Shown piece after piece: positions 43,869 to 53,843 of a stretch of DNA of 64,000 nt; the first letter of the stretch is position 1, and each line of letters starts with the position of its first letter. The position numbers and the translations under genes were made by a program. Source of the DNA: Pseudoalteromonas luteoviolacea (GTDB taxonomy: Bacteria; Pseudomonadota; Gammaproteobacteria; Enterobacterales; Alteromonadaceae); contig NZ_JAGJEH010000004.1 of NCBI RefSeq assembly GCF_018100925.1, positions 62,001 through 126,000 of the forward strand, given 5' to 3'. The notes under the pieces are model-generated. The model saw only the letters and a list, made by a program, of their open reading frames with translations, was not told the DNA's origin and did not search any database.

Positions 43869-46838
43869 TTACTGAAAGCTGTATCTCACACCCAAGGTAT
43901 ACCTTGGCCCATATTGCCTGGCGAATAAGAACTGTCGTTCGTATCGCCCAAAGCCCTGCTCAGTTTCGTCATTGAGGTTTATGCCCTCTAAAAAGACTGT
44001 CCAACGCTCATCAATGTCATAGTTCACACTTGCATCTAACTGCGCATACGCTTTGGCAAACTGAGGCGGATTATCAGCAGAGCCTTGGTCTTGGCCAACT
44101 CCTATCAAGTACTCATCACGCCAAGCGTATGTCACTTTGATAGATAACCCGTCTTTTTCATAAAAGAACTGGGCGTTTGCAGAATCACTCAATCCTGTTA
44201 ATGGTGTTTGCTGATCTAAACTGTTTACATCAAATTCTACGTCGCCATCGACAAACGTTGCATTAAGTCCAATGCCAAAGCCGCTCTCGCCAAACACATG
44301 CTGAAACGCTATTTCAAAGCCATCGACCTTTTTTGTGTCTGTCGCATTGAACGGTTTGGTTATCTTCCAAAGTAAGAGCGGATCGTCATCACTGGGCTCT
44401 ATGTAACCTTGAGAATTGAGTGTCGCGCCATTGGCCTGCATTTGCAGAAAAATGGCATCACTGGTTGCTTGCTCACCACGCGCTTCGATATCAGCAACCG
44501 CCTGGTTCCACCTCGGCCCTTGATAGATATCTTTAAATCCATCAATGGTGGTTTCATTGACCTGACTCCCGATAAAGTTTTTGACCGACTTTTTAAAGTA
44601 CCCTATCGCTGCGTAACTACTTTCATCGTAATAGTACTCCAGGCTTAAATCTAAGTTTGTAGACTCAAATGGTTCCAAATTAGTATTACCTTCACTGCCG
44701 TTACGTGAGCCTATTTTTGGGCTACCAGATAGCACTCGCCCCCCCGCCAAGTCACCGAGCGGCGCACGCGTGATGGTTTTGCCCCAAGATACGCGGCCAA
44801 CCAGCTCATCGGTGAAATCGACTTTCACGTCAATCATTGGCAATAGCACATCGTGTTGTCCTTCAGAAGTGTATTGGCTATTGTCCTCAGGGAGGTATTG
44901 TGTATGCCATTCGCTGCCACCTAACCACCAAACTGATACTGGAATGGGCTGTGCATCAACACTGGTGACGTCTGTTTCTTCGTATCGAATGCCTAGATTC
45001 AAATAAACTGGTAATGACGCGACCTCAAATTCCCAAGCGCTCTGAACATAAAAGCTCACTGTCTCTTCTTGCACAGAGCTTTGAGAAAAGGTGCCTAAAT
45101 CATGGTAGGCAGTTGTAGCGAAATAGTCGTCGCCACCGAGTACTTCATTTGTCAAAAATGCTTCGGAGCGCGCTACCACTTCGTCAAAGTCAAAGGTGTA
45201 GTAGTAATTCGGATTTAAATTTGCGCCACCGCTTGCAAATGCATCCAAAAAACCATTGGTATTGTTTCTAACAAACATGCTATCAGGGAACATTTGCGGC
45301 CACGCCGGATTAAATAAAAACCCGCCAATTAAACCACTCCAAGCGTTAGAGCCACCCATGGTTTGGTCTGTCATTGCGAAACCAAACTTGACATCGTTTA
45401 GTGGAATGTCAAAACGGTCATTCTCCCATGTCGCGTCTATTTGCAGCTGCTGAACCTCTGCCTTGCCGGGCGAGTGAACAAACTGACTAAAGTGCGAGTC
45501 AATTTCACTTTCAAGCAATGTTGTAGACCCATTTAGCCAATGTATTTGCGCATGTGGGATATCACCTGTGCGGTAGTCATAGTTTTTAGTGCGTAGCTGA
45601 TCTGATCCCAACACCAAAGACCCTTCACTGCCAATGCCCTTATCGATACCATTGTCAGTTTCACTCGAAGAATCGTGATAGTCCAAAGAAACACGCCACA
45701 CGTCATTGATATGCCAATCAATATTAATACCTGCTGATTTTTCAATGACCTCTGTTGTTGAACGCGATGCAGTGAAAGAGCCATCATTACCACTAATATC
45801 GGCAAAAACAGCTGTACCGTTTTCATCTAGCTCATATGCATTGATATTGCCGCCATATTCATTCCACATCCCCCAACCAATGCCATTTTTGCCTATAACG
45901 GCTTTGGTGTGGGTATAATCGACAGAGAGCACTAAGTCATCAGTCGGCGCATACTGAAAAACAATGTGACCATTGGTTCTGTCCCTTTCTAAGTCTTCAA
46001 TGCCATAGTTCATGTCGCGAGGAAAAAAGTAATCTCCTATTCTGTTACCTTCACTATCAAGCGGCCTAGGATCAATCACATTACTGTCATCGATATTGCC
46101 GGGTAAATCGACATTGGCTTGCCAACCCTGAATATGTGCCTGCTGCTTTTGAAAGTCTCTCTCATGGTGCGTGAGAGAGAATGACACACCAAATGCATCA
46201 TCAATAAAGGTGTTTGAATAAAGCGCTGACAGCTCTGGGGTGATATCGTCATTTTCGACATTTGACGAGTCGTGGATCGCCTTAGCTGAAAATGTATAGC
46301 GCTCTCCGGGGCTTGCCAGTGGCTTTCTAGTCACAATATTAACGGTGGCCCCTAAGCCACCACTTGGGTTTTCCGCACGTGCCGTTTTAAATACCTCTAG
46401 CGCCATTACACCATCAGCAGATAAGTTTTCTAGGTCATATGATCTTGAGTTACCCGTGCCTGGCATCTGCCTGCCATTTAACGTAATTAAGTTAAAATCT
46501 GGTCCAAAGCCCCTCACAGTAATTTGAGAGCCTTCGCCGTTACTTCTGCTTACTGCAACACCGGTAATACGCTGTAAAGATTCAGCCAAGTTGGTATCTG
46601 GGAATTTCCCCATTTCCTCTGCTGAAATCGCATCTACCACCCCTGATGCGTTTCTTTTGAGATTCATAGCCCGGGTCAAGCTTCCCTTGATCCCACGGAT
46701 CTCTATCACTTCTATTTCTGAGTTTTGTTCTTCTGCCGTTAAATTAACTGCTGATTGCTCGCTGGCATACGCTTTTCCTGATAGAGCTAATGCGACACAC
46801 AAAGCCACACGCGAAGATACAAATTGAACTTGTTTCAT
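43869..46838 (-). CDS. TonB-dependent receptor, beta-glucan/oligosaccharide type
   Basis: The 989-residue product has a signal peptide (ending AYA), a TonB-box-like stretch EVIEIRGIKGSL, a plug domain (GKFPDTNLAESLQRITGVAVSR, TVRGFGPDFN, LNGRQMPG, VNIVTRKP) and a long beta-barrel ending in LGVRYSFQ with terminal aromatic residue. It matches the TIGR01782-type receptors that import sugars in Alteromonadales and Xanthomonadales. In this operon, it should pull laminarin oligosaccharides through the outer membrane using TonB-ExbBD energy. It lies 60 bases after the GH16 gene and before the sugar transporter. Confidence 0.92.
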   Translation of the reverse strand: MKQVQFVSSRVALCVALALSGKAYASEQSAVNLTAEEQNSEIEVIEIRGIKGSLTRAMNLKRNASGVVDAISAEEMGKFPDTNLAESLQRITGVAVSRSNGEGSQITVRGFGPDFNLITLNGRQMPGTGNSRSYDLENLSADGVMALEVFKTARAENPSGGLGATVNIVTRKPLASPGERYTFSAKAIHDSSNVENDDITPELSALYSNTFIDDAFGVSFSLTHHERDFQKQQAHIQGWQANVDLPGNIDDSNVIDPRPLDSEGNRIGDYFFPRDMNYGIEDLERDRTNGHIVFQYAPTDDLVLSVDYTHTKAVIGKNGIGWGMWNEYGGNINAYELDENGTAVFADISGNDGSFTASRSTTEVIEKSAGINIDWHINDVWRVSLDYHDSSSETDNGIDKGIGSEGSLVLGSDQLRTKNYDYRTGDIPHAQIHWLNGSTTLLESEIDSHFSQFVHSPGKAEVQQLQIDATWENDRFDIPLNDVKFGFAMTDQTMGGSNAWSGLIGGFLFNPAWPQMFPDSMFVRNNTNGFLDAFASGGANLNPNYYYTFDFDEVVARSEAFLTNEVLGGDDYFATTAYHDLGTFSQSSVQEETVSFYVQSAWEFEVASLPVYLNLGIRYEETDVTSVDAQPIPVSVWWLGGSEWHTQYLPEDNSQYTSEGQHDVLLPMIDVKVDFTDELVGRVSWGKTITRAPLGDLAGGRVLSGSPKIGSRNGSEGNTNLEPFESTNLDLSLEYYYDESSYAAIGYFKKSVKNFIGSQVNETTIDGFKDIYQGPRWNQAVADIEARGEQATSDAIFLQMQANGATLNSQGYIEPSDDDPLLLWKITKPFNATDTKKVDGFEIAFQHVFGESGFGIGLNATFVDGDVEFDVNSLDQQTPLTGLSDSANAQFFYEKDGLSIKVTYAWRDEYLIGVGQDQGSADNPPQFAKAYAQLDASVNYDIDERWTVFLEGINLNDETEQGFGRYERQFLFARQYGPRYTLGVRYSFQ

Positions 46839-46866
46839 AACTAACCTACATAAATTCTATGTTCTT

Positions 46867-46884
46867 GGGGGAAGATCATCCCCC
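46867..46884 (-). promoter_or_regulatory. Small G/C stem between GH16 and receptor genes
   Basis: GGGGG at 46867-46871 pairs with CCCCC at 46880-46884 around an eight-base loop, in the 60-base gap between GH16 and the receptor gene. With no U-run it probably acts on mRNA stability or partial termination. Confidence 0.45.
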
Positions 46885-46898
46885 TTGTATTTGCCGCG

Positions 46899-49800
46899 TT
46901 ACGGCACCGTGATTTCTGCGTTATCAACTCTGTAAACCGCACCTTCGCCTGTGCCCCATGCAGGAAACACCATCACAACATTGATGTTTGATAAATCTAA
47001 GCCTGCGTCAGCCAACGACTGTAAAGAGTAGGTATAGGTTTGCCACTGTCCACTAACTGGAGCTTGTGCTTCGAGGCTCGCGCTCAAGTCTAATTCAACA
47101 GCAGTTTGCGCATCGAGTGACTCAATTTTGAATTTCCAAATACTGCTGGTGTCATTGGGGGCGTTGACCACTTTCATATCAAAGCGAATAACACCCTCAG
47201 AGAGCAACACACTGGCATCAAAATGCGCACCTTCATTTGCTAAAAACCCCATCACCGTCGGCTCTGCGCCGATTGAAAATTCAGCAGTCACACCATGCTC
47301 TGCATCATCTTGTTGCTCTGTCGGCGTAGACCCCCCGCAGCAATCCCAAATTGGCCAACTGCTGTTTTGTCCATCTTTAAAAAGAGTAAGAGATTGCGGC
47401 TGAGGGACTGAACTTTGGTTGTAGATGAGCACATTATCCAATCTAAATACCGCGCCTTCGCCGGTGCCCCAAGCAGGAAAAACCATCACGACATCAATCG
47501 CCGTCACATCTAACCCAGCAGAAACTAGGCTTTGTAAAGAGTATGTATAGGTTTGCCACTGACCGACTACAGGGGCTCTGCCTTCTTGGCTAGCCGTCAA
47601 GTCCAGCTCTACCGCCGTGGTCGTATCCATAGATTCAATCTTGAACTTCCATACAGACTCGGCATTTGATGGAGCACTCACCACTTTCATCTCGAATTGA
47701 ATAACACCAGATTGTAAAAATGCGCTACTGTCGAGATACACACCATCATCCGCAAATAGACCAACAACAGTGGGCTCAGCACCAATGGAATACTCAGCTG
47801 TCATACCATGTTGCGCGTCGTCACTAACAATCGTTGGTGTCGTACCTCCGCAACAGTCCCATAGTGACCACTGTGACAGCACATCATCTTGAAACAGCAC
47901 ATGTCCTTCGAATGTTGGCGCATCCATTGGTTGATAGAATTTCAAATTATCGACGCGATAAAGTGCGCCTTCGCCCGTGCCCCAGGCTGGGAAAATCATC
48001 ACAACGTCAATGGCACTTACATCCAACCCAGCACTGGCTAAATCAGAGAGCTTAAATGTAAAGGTTTGCCACTGGCCTGTTACAGGGGCTAGCCCCTCAA
48101 TACTGTTAGTTAGGTCCAACTCGGCGGCTGTTTCCGCATTATTGCTCTCTATTTTTAACTTCCACACCGATTCAGCGTCAGCCGGTGCATTCACCACTTT
48201 CATTTCAAATTGGAACATGCCATCGGCAAACATTGACGAGGCATCAAATGGCGCTGGTGAAACACCTTCCTCAACGATATTGTCAGCACGAGATATAAAA
48301 CCTAATACTGTTGGTTCACTGCCCACGGAGAATTCAGCAACATTACCGTGCTGTGCATCGTCTTCAACGATTTGTGGCGTCGTGCCCCCACAGCAATCCC
48401 ATAGCGGCCAAGCAGGGTTAATTGTGTCTTCGAAAATAACAAAAGATTGTGGTGCAGATATGCTGTCACCCGCAATGCGCATGTTGGTAACTTGATATAC
48501 TGCGCCATCGCCACTGCCCCATGTTGGGAATATCATCACTGCATCTATTGCATTGAGGCTAAGGCCACCACTTGCCAGCGCTTGCAAAGGAAATGTATAG
48601 GTTTGCCACTGTCCAAGCACGGGGGCTTGGCCTTCAACGCTGGTGGTCAAGGCCACCTCCACTGCCGATGATGCGTCGACGCTTTCAACTTTAAGAAGCC
48701 AAGGGGTATCGGCAGCGCTTGGCAAGCTCACCACCTTCATTTCAAAGCTCAGCGTACCGCTATCAAGAAGTGGGCTTGCATCAAAAGGCGTTGCTGCGCC
48801 CGCTTCGTCGGTAATAAACTCCTCGCGAGAAATAAATCCATTCACGGTCGGGCTTTCTCCCACCATAAACTCATAAGCAGCGCCTTTTTCGGCGTCATCG
48901 ACTATTACAGGTGTCGAGCCACCACAGCAGTCCCAAGCTGGCCAATTTGGATTTGGCGTACCGGTAAAGATATCTAAATTCTGAGCTATGCCGGAAGAAG
49001 GAGGAATTGGCGTAGGCGCTTTGCCTTCAACCAATGCATCATCTAAACTATCAAACCCACCTCGAACTGTGTCACAGCCTTTCCCCGTGTCAGGATTGAT
49101 TTGACATTGATACACACGCACATAATCGATTTCAAAATGTTGCCCGTTTGCAAATACAGATGCATCAACACCTAATTCATTGACGCTTTCAGGCCAGTTT
49201 CCACCCACTGCAAAATTAAGCAACATATGGAATTGCTGGTCATACGGCGCGTTATCCCAATGTGTTTCCAATTCACCTGAGTCCTGTCCGAAATACTCTG
49301 TGAACCAACCACGATATATCAACCCGAGGGCATTGCCATTGCTGTCATAAAGTGCCTGAGAACGTCTTTGTGTTTGGTAAAGATAACCATCGACATACCA
49401 ACGGATCTCGCCCTCTTGCCACTCTATCGCATAGGTATGAAAGTCATCTGCTGGGTTCATGTCATTTGGTAAAAGATATTCTTTACCGCTAGATTCATTA
49501 TCAGGCCAGTCTTTACCATAATGCAAAGTACCATACACGTGACGCTCTAACGTGCCGTCTTCTCTTTTTGCTTTTAGGTTGACCGACTCGACCACATCAA
49601 TTTCACCAGATTTTGGCCATCCGCCGTATGTTTCATCGGTTGGTAGTAGCCAAAATGCTGGCCAACTTCCTTGGCCAGATGGTAATTTTGCCCGCACTTC
49701 AAAACGTCCATATTTGAAATCTGCTTTGTTTTTAGAACTTAGTCTCGCTGATGTGTAAGGTTTTGGCTCCCCATCTGCCGCAGGCAAGGCGACAATATGT

Positions 49801-50075
49801 AAAACGCCATCTTCAATATAAGAATTCTCACTGCTGGCCGTGTAGCACTGTTGCTCATTATTACCGCCACCATCACAATTGACTTCATGCAGCCATTTGT
49901 TGGTATCAATGGTGTCTGTTTCGAACTCATCACTCCATACGAGTTGCCAATCAGATACGGGAACTTCTGGTGATATTTGGCTGGTATCAGTGTTCGTTTC
50001 AGCGCCCCCGCCACACCCTTGCAGTGTCGCACTTAGCAGGAAAACGCCAAACACTTGGTTTACTGTTGGTTTCAT
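46899..50075 (-). CDS. GH16 laminarinase lipoprotein with four repeated WDCCGG domains
   Basis: The ATG at 50075 (GGAAG upstream) gives 1058 residues with a lipoprotein signal (lipobox LQGC). The GH16 domain (about 38-340) has the catalytic run GEIDVVES with Glu158 as nucleophile and Glu163 as acid/base, and the laminarinase-type WPAFWLLP and HVYGTLHYG segments. It should cut beta-1,3-glucan at the cell surface. After a Pro-rich linker come four jelly-roll-like repeats of about 170-180 residues, each opening with WDCCGG (Trp at 381, 559, 739 and 910) and closing with VFPAWGTGEGAVYRVDN. They are probably glucan-binding. First gene of the operon. Confidence 0.92.
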   Translation of the reverse strand: MKPTVNQVFGVFLLSATLQGCGGGAETNTDTSQISPEVPVSDWQLVWSDEFETDTIDTNKWLHEVNCDGGGNNEQQCYTASSENSYIEDGVLHIVALPAADGEPKPYTSARLSSKNKADFKYGRFEVRAKLPSGQGSWPAFWLLPTDETYGGWPKSGEIDVVESVNLKAKREDGTLERHVYGTLHYGKDWPDNESSGKEYLLPNDMNPADDFHTYAIEWQEGEIRWYVDGYLYQTQRRSQALYDSNGNALGLIYRGWFTEYFGQDSGELETHWDNAPYDQQFHMLLNFAVGGNWPESVNELGVDASVFANGQHFEIDYVRVYQCQINPDTGKGCDTVRGGFDSLDDALVEGKAPTPIPPSSGIAQNLDIFTGTPNPNWPAWDCCGGSTPVIVDDAEKGAAYEFMVGESPTVNGFISREEFITDEAGAATPFDASPLLDSGTLSFEMKVVSLPSAADTPWLLKVESVDASSAVEVALTTSVEGQAPVLGQWQTYTFPLQALASGGLSLNAIDAVMIFPTWGSGDGAVYQVTNMRIAGDSISAPQSFVIFEDTINPAWPLWDCCGGTTPQIVEDDAQHGNVAEFSVGSEPTVLGFISRADNIVEEGVSPAPFDASSMFADGMFQFEMKVVNAPADAESVWKLKIESNNAETAAELDLTNSIEGLAPVTGQWQTFTFKLSDLASAGLDVSAIDVVMIFPAWGTGEGALYRVDNLKFYQPMDAPTFEGHVLFQDDVLSQWSLWDCCGGTTPTIVSDDAQHGMTAEYSIGAEPTVVGLFADDGVYLDSSAFLQSGVIQFEMKVVSAPSNAESVWKFKIESMDTTTAVELDLTASQEGRAPVVGQWQTYTYSLQSLVSAGLDVTAIDVVMVFPAWGTGEGAVFRLDNVLIYNQSSVPQPQSLTLFKDGQNSSWPIWDCCGGSTPTEQQDDAEHGVTAEFSIGAEPTVMGFLANEGAHFDASVLLSEGVIRFDMKVVNAPNDTSSIWKFKIESLDAQTAVELDLSASLEAQAPVSGQWQTYTYSLQSLADAGLDLSNINVVMVFPAWGTGEGAVYRVDNAEITVP

Positions 50076-50356
50076 TTCATCACTTCCACATTTGCTCACA
50101 GTGCAGATGTGATATTTTCTGCATTAGAAAACATCACGCTGTGAACCTTGGCACATTTATCGTTGTCATTTGGCCAAATGCATTTATTTTAAATGCAAAT
50201 TAAAAATGTAAATTTGGCAGTTAAAATATTGATAGAAAGATAATATTGTGACAATCGAAATGCGCTATCGCGGTGCAATTTTGCGTCAATGCTGGTGCAG
50301 CTGCACCTTGCACGACAAGACGAAACAATTACACGATGAAATGTGCGGCATGAGGA

Positions 50357-51199
50357 CTACAAAAATGCATCTCCCACACGAGATTTCAGCAATGACTTCA
50401 ATGTGTCACTATAATTTCGACTCACTTTGAGCCTAATGTCTCCCCCTAAATCCAACATCGACTCATTGTTCTTTAGTGTGGTAAAACTTTTAACAAAATT
50501 CACATTTACTAAGGTAGATTTATGAATACGAGCAAACATGCCATTATCTAGCTCTTCACTGAGCCGCTTGAGTGTGATCCTAACAACATAGTTTTCCTTT
50601 TCTGTGTGAATGCACATGTAATCTCCCGCAGCATCAACCCACATAATGTCATCTACGCACAGAAACACTTGTTCGTTATCATGATTTTTGATCAGCAATT
50701 CATGTCTTGGTTTGGTCGGCAATGGCGCACCCTCTTTATCCAGCCACTCTTGCAGCTGTGAGATACTCAAACCCGACGACTCACCTAAAGCTTTTAAAAG
50801 CTTGGCTTTTTCTTCACTCTTTTGCGTCCGTGTTGACTCATTTAGTGAGTCACGAATTCTGTCTACTGTTTTTTTAAGCCTGCCGAGATTCACAGGCTTC
50901 ATGAGGTAATCCAACGCATTGAGTTCAAAAGCTTCTATCGCATAGTCGCTATACGCACTGACAAACACAACCAGTGGCATAGTATCAGACTGCAACCCTT
51001 GAACAACTTCAAGACCACTGAGGCCCGGTAGCCTTAAGTCGATAAACAACACATCAGGTTGATGTTCATAACACAATCGAATTGCATCATCGCCGTCAAA
51101 CCCTTCTCCCACAATCTGAATATCAGATATGTTTTCAAGTCGCAGCCTCAATCCCTCTATCGCGAGAGGTTCATCATCAACCAGTACCGCAGTAATCAT
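50357..51199 (-). CDS. LytTR-family response regulator
   Basis: The 280-residue product has a receiver domain (VLVDDEPLAIEGLRLRL, phosphoacceptor Asp in VLFIDLRLPGLSG, and a YLMKPVN lysine) and a C-terminal LytTR DNA-binding domain (about 165-275: VDAAGDYMCIHTEKENYVVR, ARIHKSTLVNVNFV). It starts 14 bases after the kinase gene, so the two form one operon. LytTR regulators bind direct repeats; here the obvious target is the adjacent GH16 operon, which begins 280 bases downstream on the same strand. That link is inference from position. Confidence 0.9.
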   Translation of the reverse strand: MITAVLVDDEPLAIEGLRLRLENISDIQIVGEGFDGDDAIRLCYEHQPDVLFIDLRLPGLSGLEVVQGLQSDTMPLVVFVSAYSDYAIEAFELNALDYLMKPVNLGRLKKTVDRIRDSLNESTRTQKSEEKAKLLKALGESSGLSISQLQEWLDKEGAPLPTKPRHELLIKNHDNEQVFLCVDDIMWVDAAGDYMCIHTEKENYVVRITLKRLSEELDNGMFARIHKSTLVNVNFVKSFTTLKNNESMLDLGGDIRLKVSRNYSDTLKSLLKSRVGDAFL

Positions 51200-51213
51200 A
51201 TTATTTCCAATTC

Positions 51214-52320
51214 TTATTTTGCTATCACAAAGGGGATGACCATAGTGACACGTGTTTTCGTACTGCCACTCTCAACTCTGAGTTCACATGGCGTGCTAAA
51301 AAAGGTTTCTAGGCGCTCTTTGGTGTTACTTAAACCTATCCCAAACCCTTTTTCATTTGGTCTATCTGATGCCCCCCCGTCGTTCTCTACCAAAACCTTT
51401 AACTGCTCATCTTGCTTGGAAACCCGAATCTCAATTAAGTTTTGTTGTTTTCTCGCTTCAACGCCGTACTTAATCGCATTCTCTACAATGGGCTGTAAAA
51501 TTAAAGGGGGTATTTTGGCCTGCTTTGCTTTGTCGTTTATGTCAAAAATTACCATGAGGCGTTCGCCAAATCGTACCTTCTCAATGCTCAAATACAGTTG
51601 GAGCAGCTCAAGTTCTTTGCCAAGATGGCTGGCATCTGATGTGTCATGCTGGAGCGAAGCACGAAAGAAATCACAGAGTTTATCTAACATCTCCTGTGCC
51701 ATATCATTCTCCTTTTTCATGATCAAAGTAGAAATGGCATTCATGGTATTAAACATAAAATGGGGGTTCAATTGGTATCTCAGCATTTGCAGCTGTGCAT
51801 CTTTGGCCGCAGTTTGGGCTCTGAGCAACATTTCATGTTCTTTTTGCAATCGCGCGTTATACAGCATAATAAAAAATATCGCTGTCCACACAAACATGGT
51901 AGAAATCGAAAACAAAAACCAGCCGCCAAACTCAAGCATATTAAGCTCTTGATACCAGACTTGGTTATAAACAATGGTTTTGTATGAAGCCAGCTTAATG
52001 ATATTGAACACTAAGCCCAAAATAGCTGCGCTGACGAAGCTCATTATCAAAGTGCGTTTAAGCGGCCAATGTACAATACGTCTTATAAATGACCACTGTA
52101 CAAATGAAAGGGTAAAACCAAAGCTTACCTCAACAGCCAAATTCAGTAATTGCCCTTTTAAGTTAAAGTCGTTGTCATCAAACTGAGGATGAATAATCGA
52201 GATAAAAACAACCACGGTATAACCAAGCCAACCAAGGATCTGTAACGACCAAAACTGGTGACTTTGTTTTGAAAAAGCTTGGAGAGAAATTGTCAGTTCT
52301 GACTGGGTTGGTGCATTCAT
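51214..52320 (-). CDS. LytS-like sensor histidine kinase
   Basis: The 368-residue membrane protein has four hydrophobic segments in residues 25-160 and then the His_kinase (PF06580) segment LRYQLNPHFMFNTMNAIS with the phosphoacceptor His, an IQ-type ATPase N box IVENAIKYGVEA and a G box GIGLSNTKERL. This matches LytS/YehU-type kinases that pair with LytTR regulators. There is no extracellular sensor domain of note, so it likely senses through its membrane segments. The TTGAGCGCGCTCAA palindrome lies 80 bases upstream. Confidence 0.9.
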   Translation of the reverse strand: MNAPTQSELTISLQAFSKQSHQFWSLQILGWLGYTVVVFISIIHPQFDDNDFNLKGQLLNLAVEVSFGFTLSFVQWSFIRRIVHWPLKRTLIMSFVSAAILGLVFNIIKLASYKTIVYNQVWYQELNMLEFGGWFLFSISTMFVWTAIFFIMLYNARLQKEHEMLLRAQTAAKDAQLQMLRYQLNPHFMFNTMNAISTLIMKKENDMAQEMLDKLCDFFRASLQHDTSDASHLGKELELLQLYLSIEKVRFGERLMVIFDINDKAKQAKIPPLILQPIVENAIKYGVEARKQQNLIEIRVSKQDEQLKVLVENDGGASDRPNEKGFGIGLSNTKERLETFFSTPCELRVESGSTKTRVTMVIPFVIAK

Positions 52321-52399
52321 TATTGTTGTACGGTATAAACTTATCCTAATTCAGTATAAGCGCACATTACCGAAGAACCCAAATCAGTAACAAACATTA

Positions 52400-52413
52400 T
52401 TGAGCGCGCTCAA
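52400..52413. promoter_or_regulatory. Perfect palindrome TTGAGCGCGCTCAA upstream of the kinase gene
   Basis: A 14-base perfect palindrome, 80 bases upstream of the kinase start and so in the promoter zone. The same 14 bases form the core of a longer palindrome at 63513-63540. LacI-type regulators of sugar genes bind palindromes of this size and centre (CG), so it is a likely operator. Confidence 0.55.
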
Positions 52414-52518
52414 ATTAATTCCTTTTACCAGGGTGATGATAATTTAATAAATTGAATTTATTGAGATTTATAAAGAATAAGTTCTATAAAAAAGGATTTG
52501 AAAAGTGGGTATTTGAAG

Positions 52519-52556
52519 CGAAAAAAACGCCCTCAGCCAAATTGACCAAGGGCGTT
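52519..52556 (-). terminator. Terminator of trhO
   Basis: AACGCCCT at 52526-52533 pairs with AGGGCGTT at 52549-52556; on the minus strand a run of T follows directly. It lies 36 bases after the trhO stop. Confidence 0.85.
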
Positions 52557-52591
52557 AAAAGTAGATACTACTTTTGTAAAACTAAGGCAAG

Positions 52592-53578
52592 TTAAGCTGA
52601 TTGCTTACGCTGCGCTTCTTTTTGCGCTTGCTTTTGCTCTTTACGCTGACGAAGTGCTTCTTGCGCTTCGTGACCAATATGGCCTTCACCGCGTTCTTTT
52701 GCTAGCTCCATTTGCTTTTGACGCTCTGCAAAGCGTGCTTTTTGCTCTTCAGTAACGTTGTCATAGCAGTGATGGCAAGAAACACCTTCCATATACTGCT
52801 CTAATTGCATTTCTTCTTCAGTGATAGGCATGCGACAAGCGTGGCACTGTTCGTATGAACCTTTGTTTAGGTCGTGATCAACCGCTACACGGTTATCAAA
52901 TACAAAACACTCACCTTCCCACATGGTTTCTTCTTTTGGTACGTCTTCCAAATACTTAAGAATACCGCCTTCTAAGTGATAAACCTCTTCAAAGCCCTGC
53001 TCTTTCATGTAAGCGGTTGATTTTTCGCAGCGGATACCACCTGTACAGAACATCGCTACTTTTTTATTCTTTGCTGGATCTAGGTTTTTTTCAGCCCATT
53101 CAGGGAACTCGCGGAAAGTTTTTGTCTTTGGGTCTACCGCGTTTTTAAACGTACCGATTTCAATTTCGTAATCGTTACGTGTATCAACCAGAACGACTTC
53201 TGGATCAGAGATCAATGCATTCCAATCTTCAGGCTTAACATATGTGCCGACCACTTTTTTCGGGTCGATACCTTGTACACCCATGGTCACGATCTCTTTT
53301 TTCAACTTAACTTTAGTGCGGTAAAACGGACATGTTTCGTCGAAAGATTCTTTGTAAACAATGTTGTCTAAACCCGGTTGTTTGTCTAGCCATGCTAGTA
53401 ATGCATCGATGCCTTCACGCTTTGCAGCAACGGTACCGTTGATGCCTTCTTCTGCAAGAAGAAGCGTACCACGCACTTCATTTTCTTCCATTACTTGCAA
53501 TAAAGGTTGACGGATCTGCTCAAAATTAGGCAATGAAACGAACTTATACATTGCACAAACAACATAAGGTTTAGTCAT
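52592..53578 (-). CDS. trhO: tRNA uridine(34) hydroxylase, rhodanese-like
   Basis: The 328-residue product matches TrhO (YceA): an acylphosphatase-like N-terminal domain ([21 protein letters not shown]), a rhodanese domain ([23 protein letters not shown]) with catalytic Cys178 in [11 protein letters not shown], and a C-terminal extension with CHACRMP and CHHCYDN zinc-type pairs and a basic coiled tail. The enzyme makes 5-hydroxyuridine at position 34 of certain tRNAs, using oxygen. Length is normal for the long form. It is monocistronic, with its own terminator. Confidence 0.92.
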   Translation of the reverse strand: MTKPYVVCAMYKFVSLPNFEQIRQPLLQVMEENEVRGTLLLAEEGINGTVAAKREGIDALLAWLDKQPGLDNIVYKESFDETCPFYRTKVKLKKEIVTMGVQGIDPKKVVGTYVKPEDWNALISDPEVVLVDTRNDYEIEIGTFKNAVDPKTKTFREFPEWAEKNLDPAKNKKVAMFCTGGIRCEKSTAYMKEQGFEEVYHLEGGILKYLEDVPKEETMWEGECFVFDNRVAVDHDLNKGSYEQCHACRMPITEEEMQLEQYMEGVSCHHCYDNVTEEQKARFAERQKQMELAKERGEGHIGHEAQEALRQRKEQKQAQKEAQRKQSA

Positions 53579-53843
53579 AATAATTCTCTTTTATAAGCTT
53601 TAAAACAACCTACACTTAAACACGACGCGTAGGCACAAACCGAATCGTAAATCCGGCGCTGAGGCGTGTATTTTACGGATTTATGAAACAAATGCAAAAC
53701 ACGCACAATCAAGTGCTGAGTTTTTGTTCCAAGTGACTAAAACGAAAGCAAAAACATTTTTAACCTTATATTTATATAGTGCCTTTGTCTGGCACTTTGC
53801 TATAATGGCGCGTTTTTTAGAATAATGATTGGAGAAAGTAACT

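Noticed and set aside
51059..51952. 297-codon plus-strand frame over the two-component genes
   Set aside because: Antisense to clearly conserved kinase and regulator motifs; low-complexity Ser/Leu composition and no start signal.
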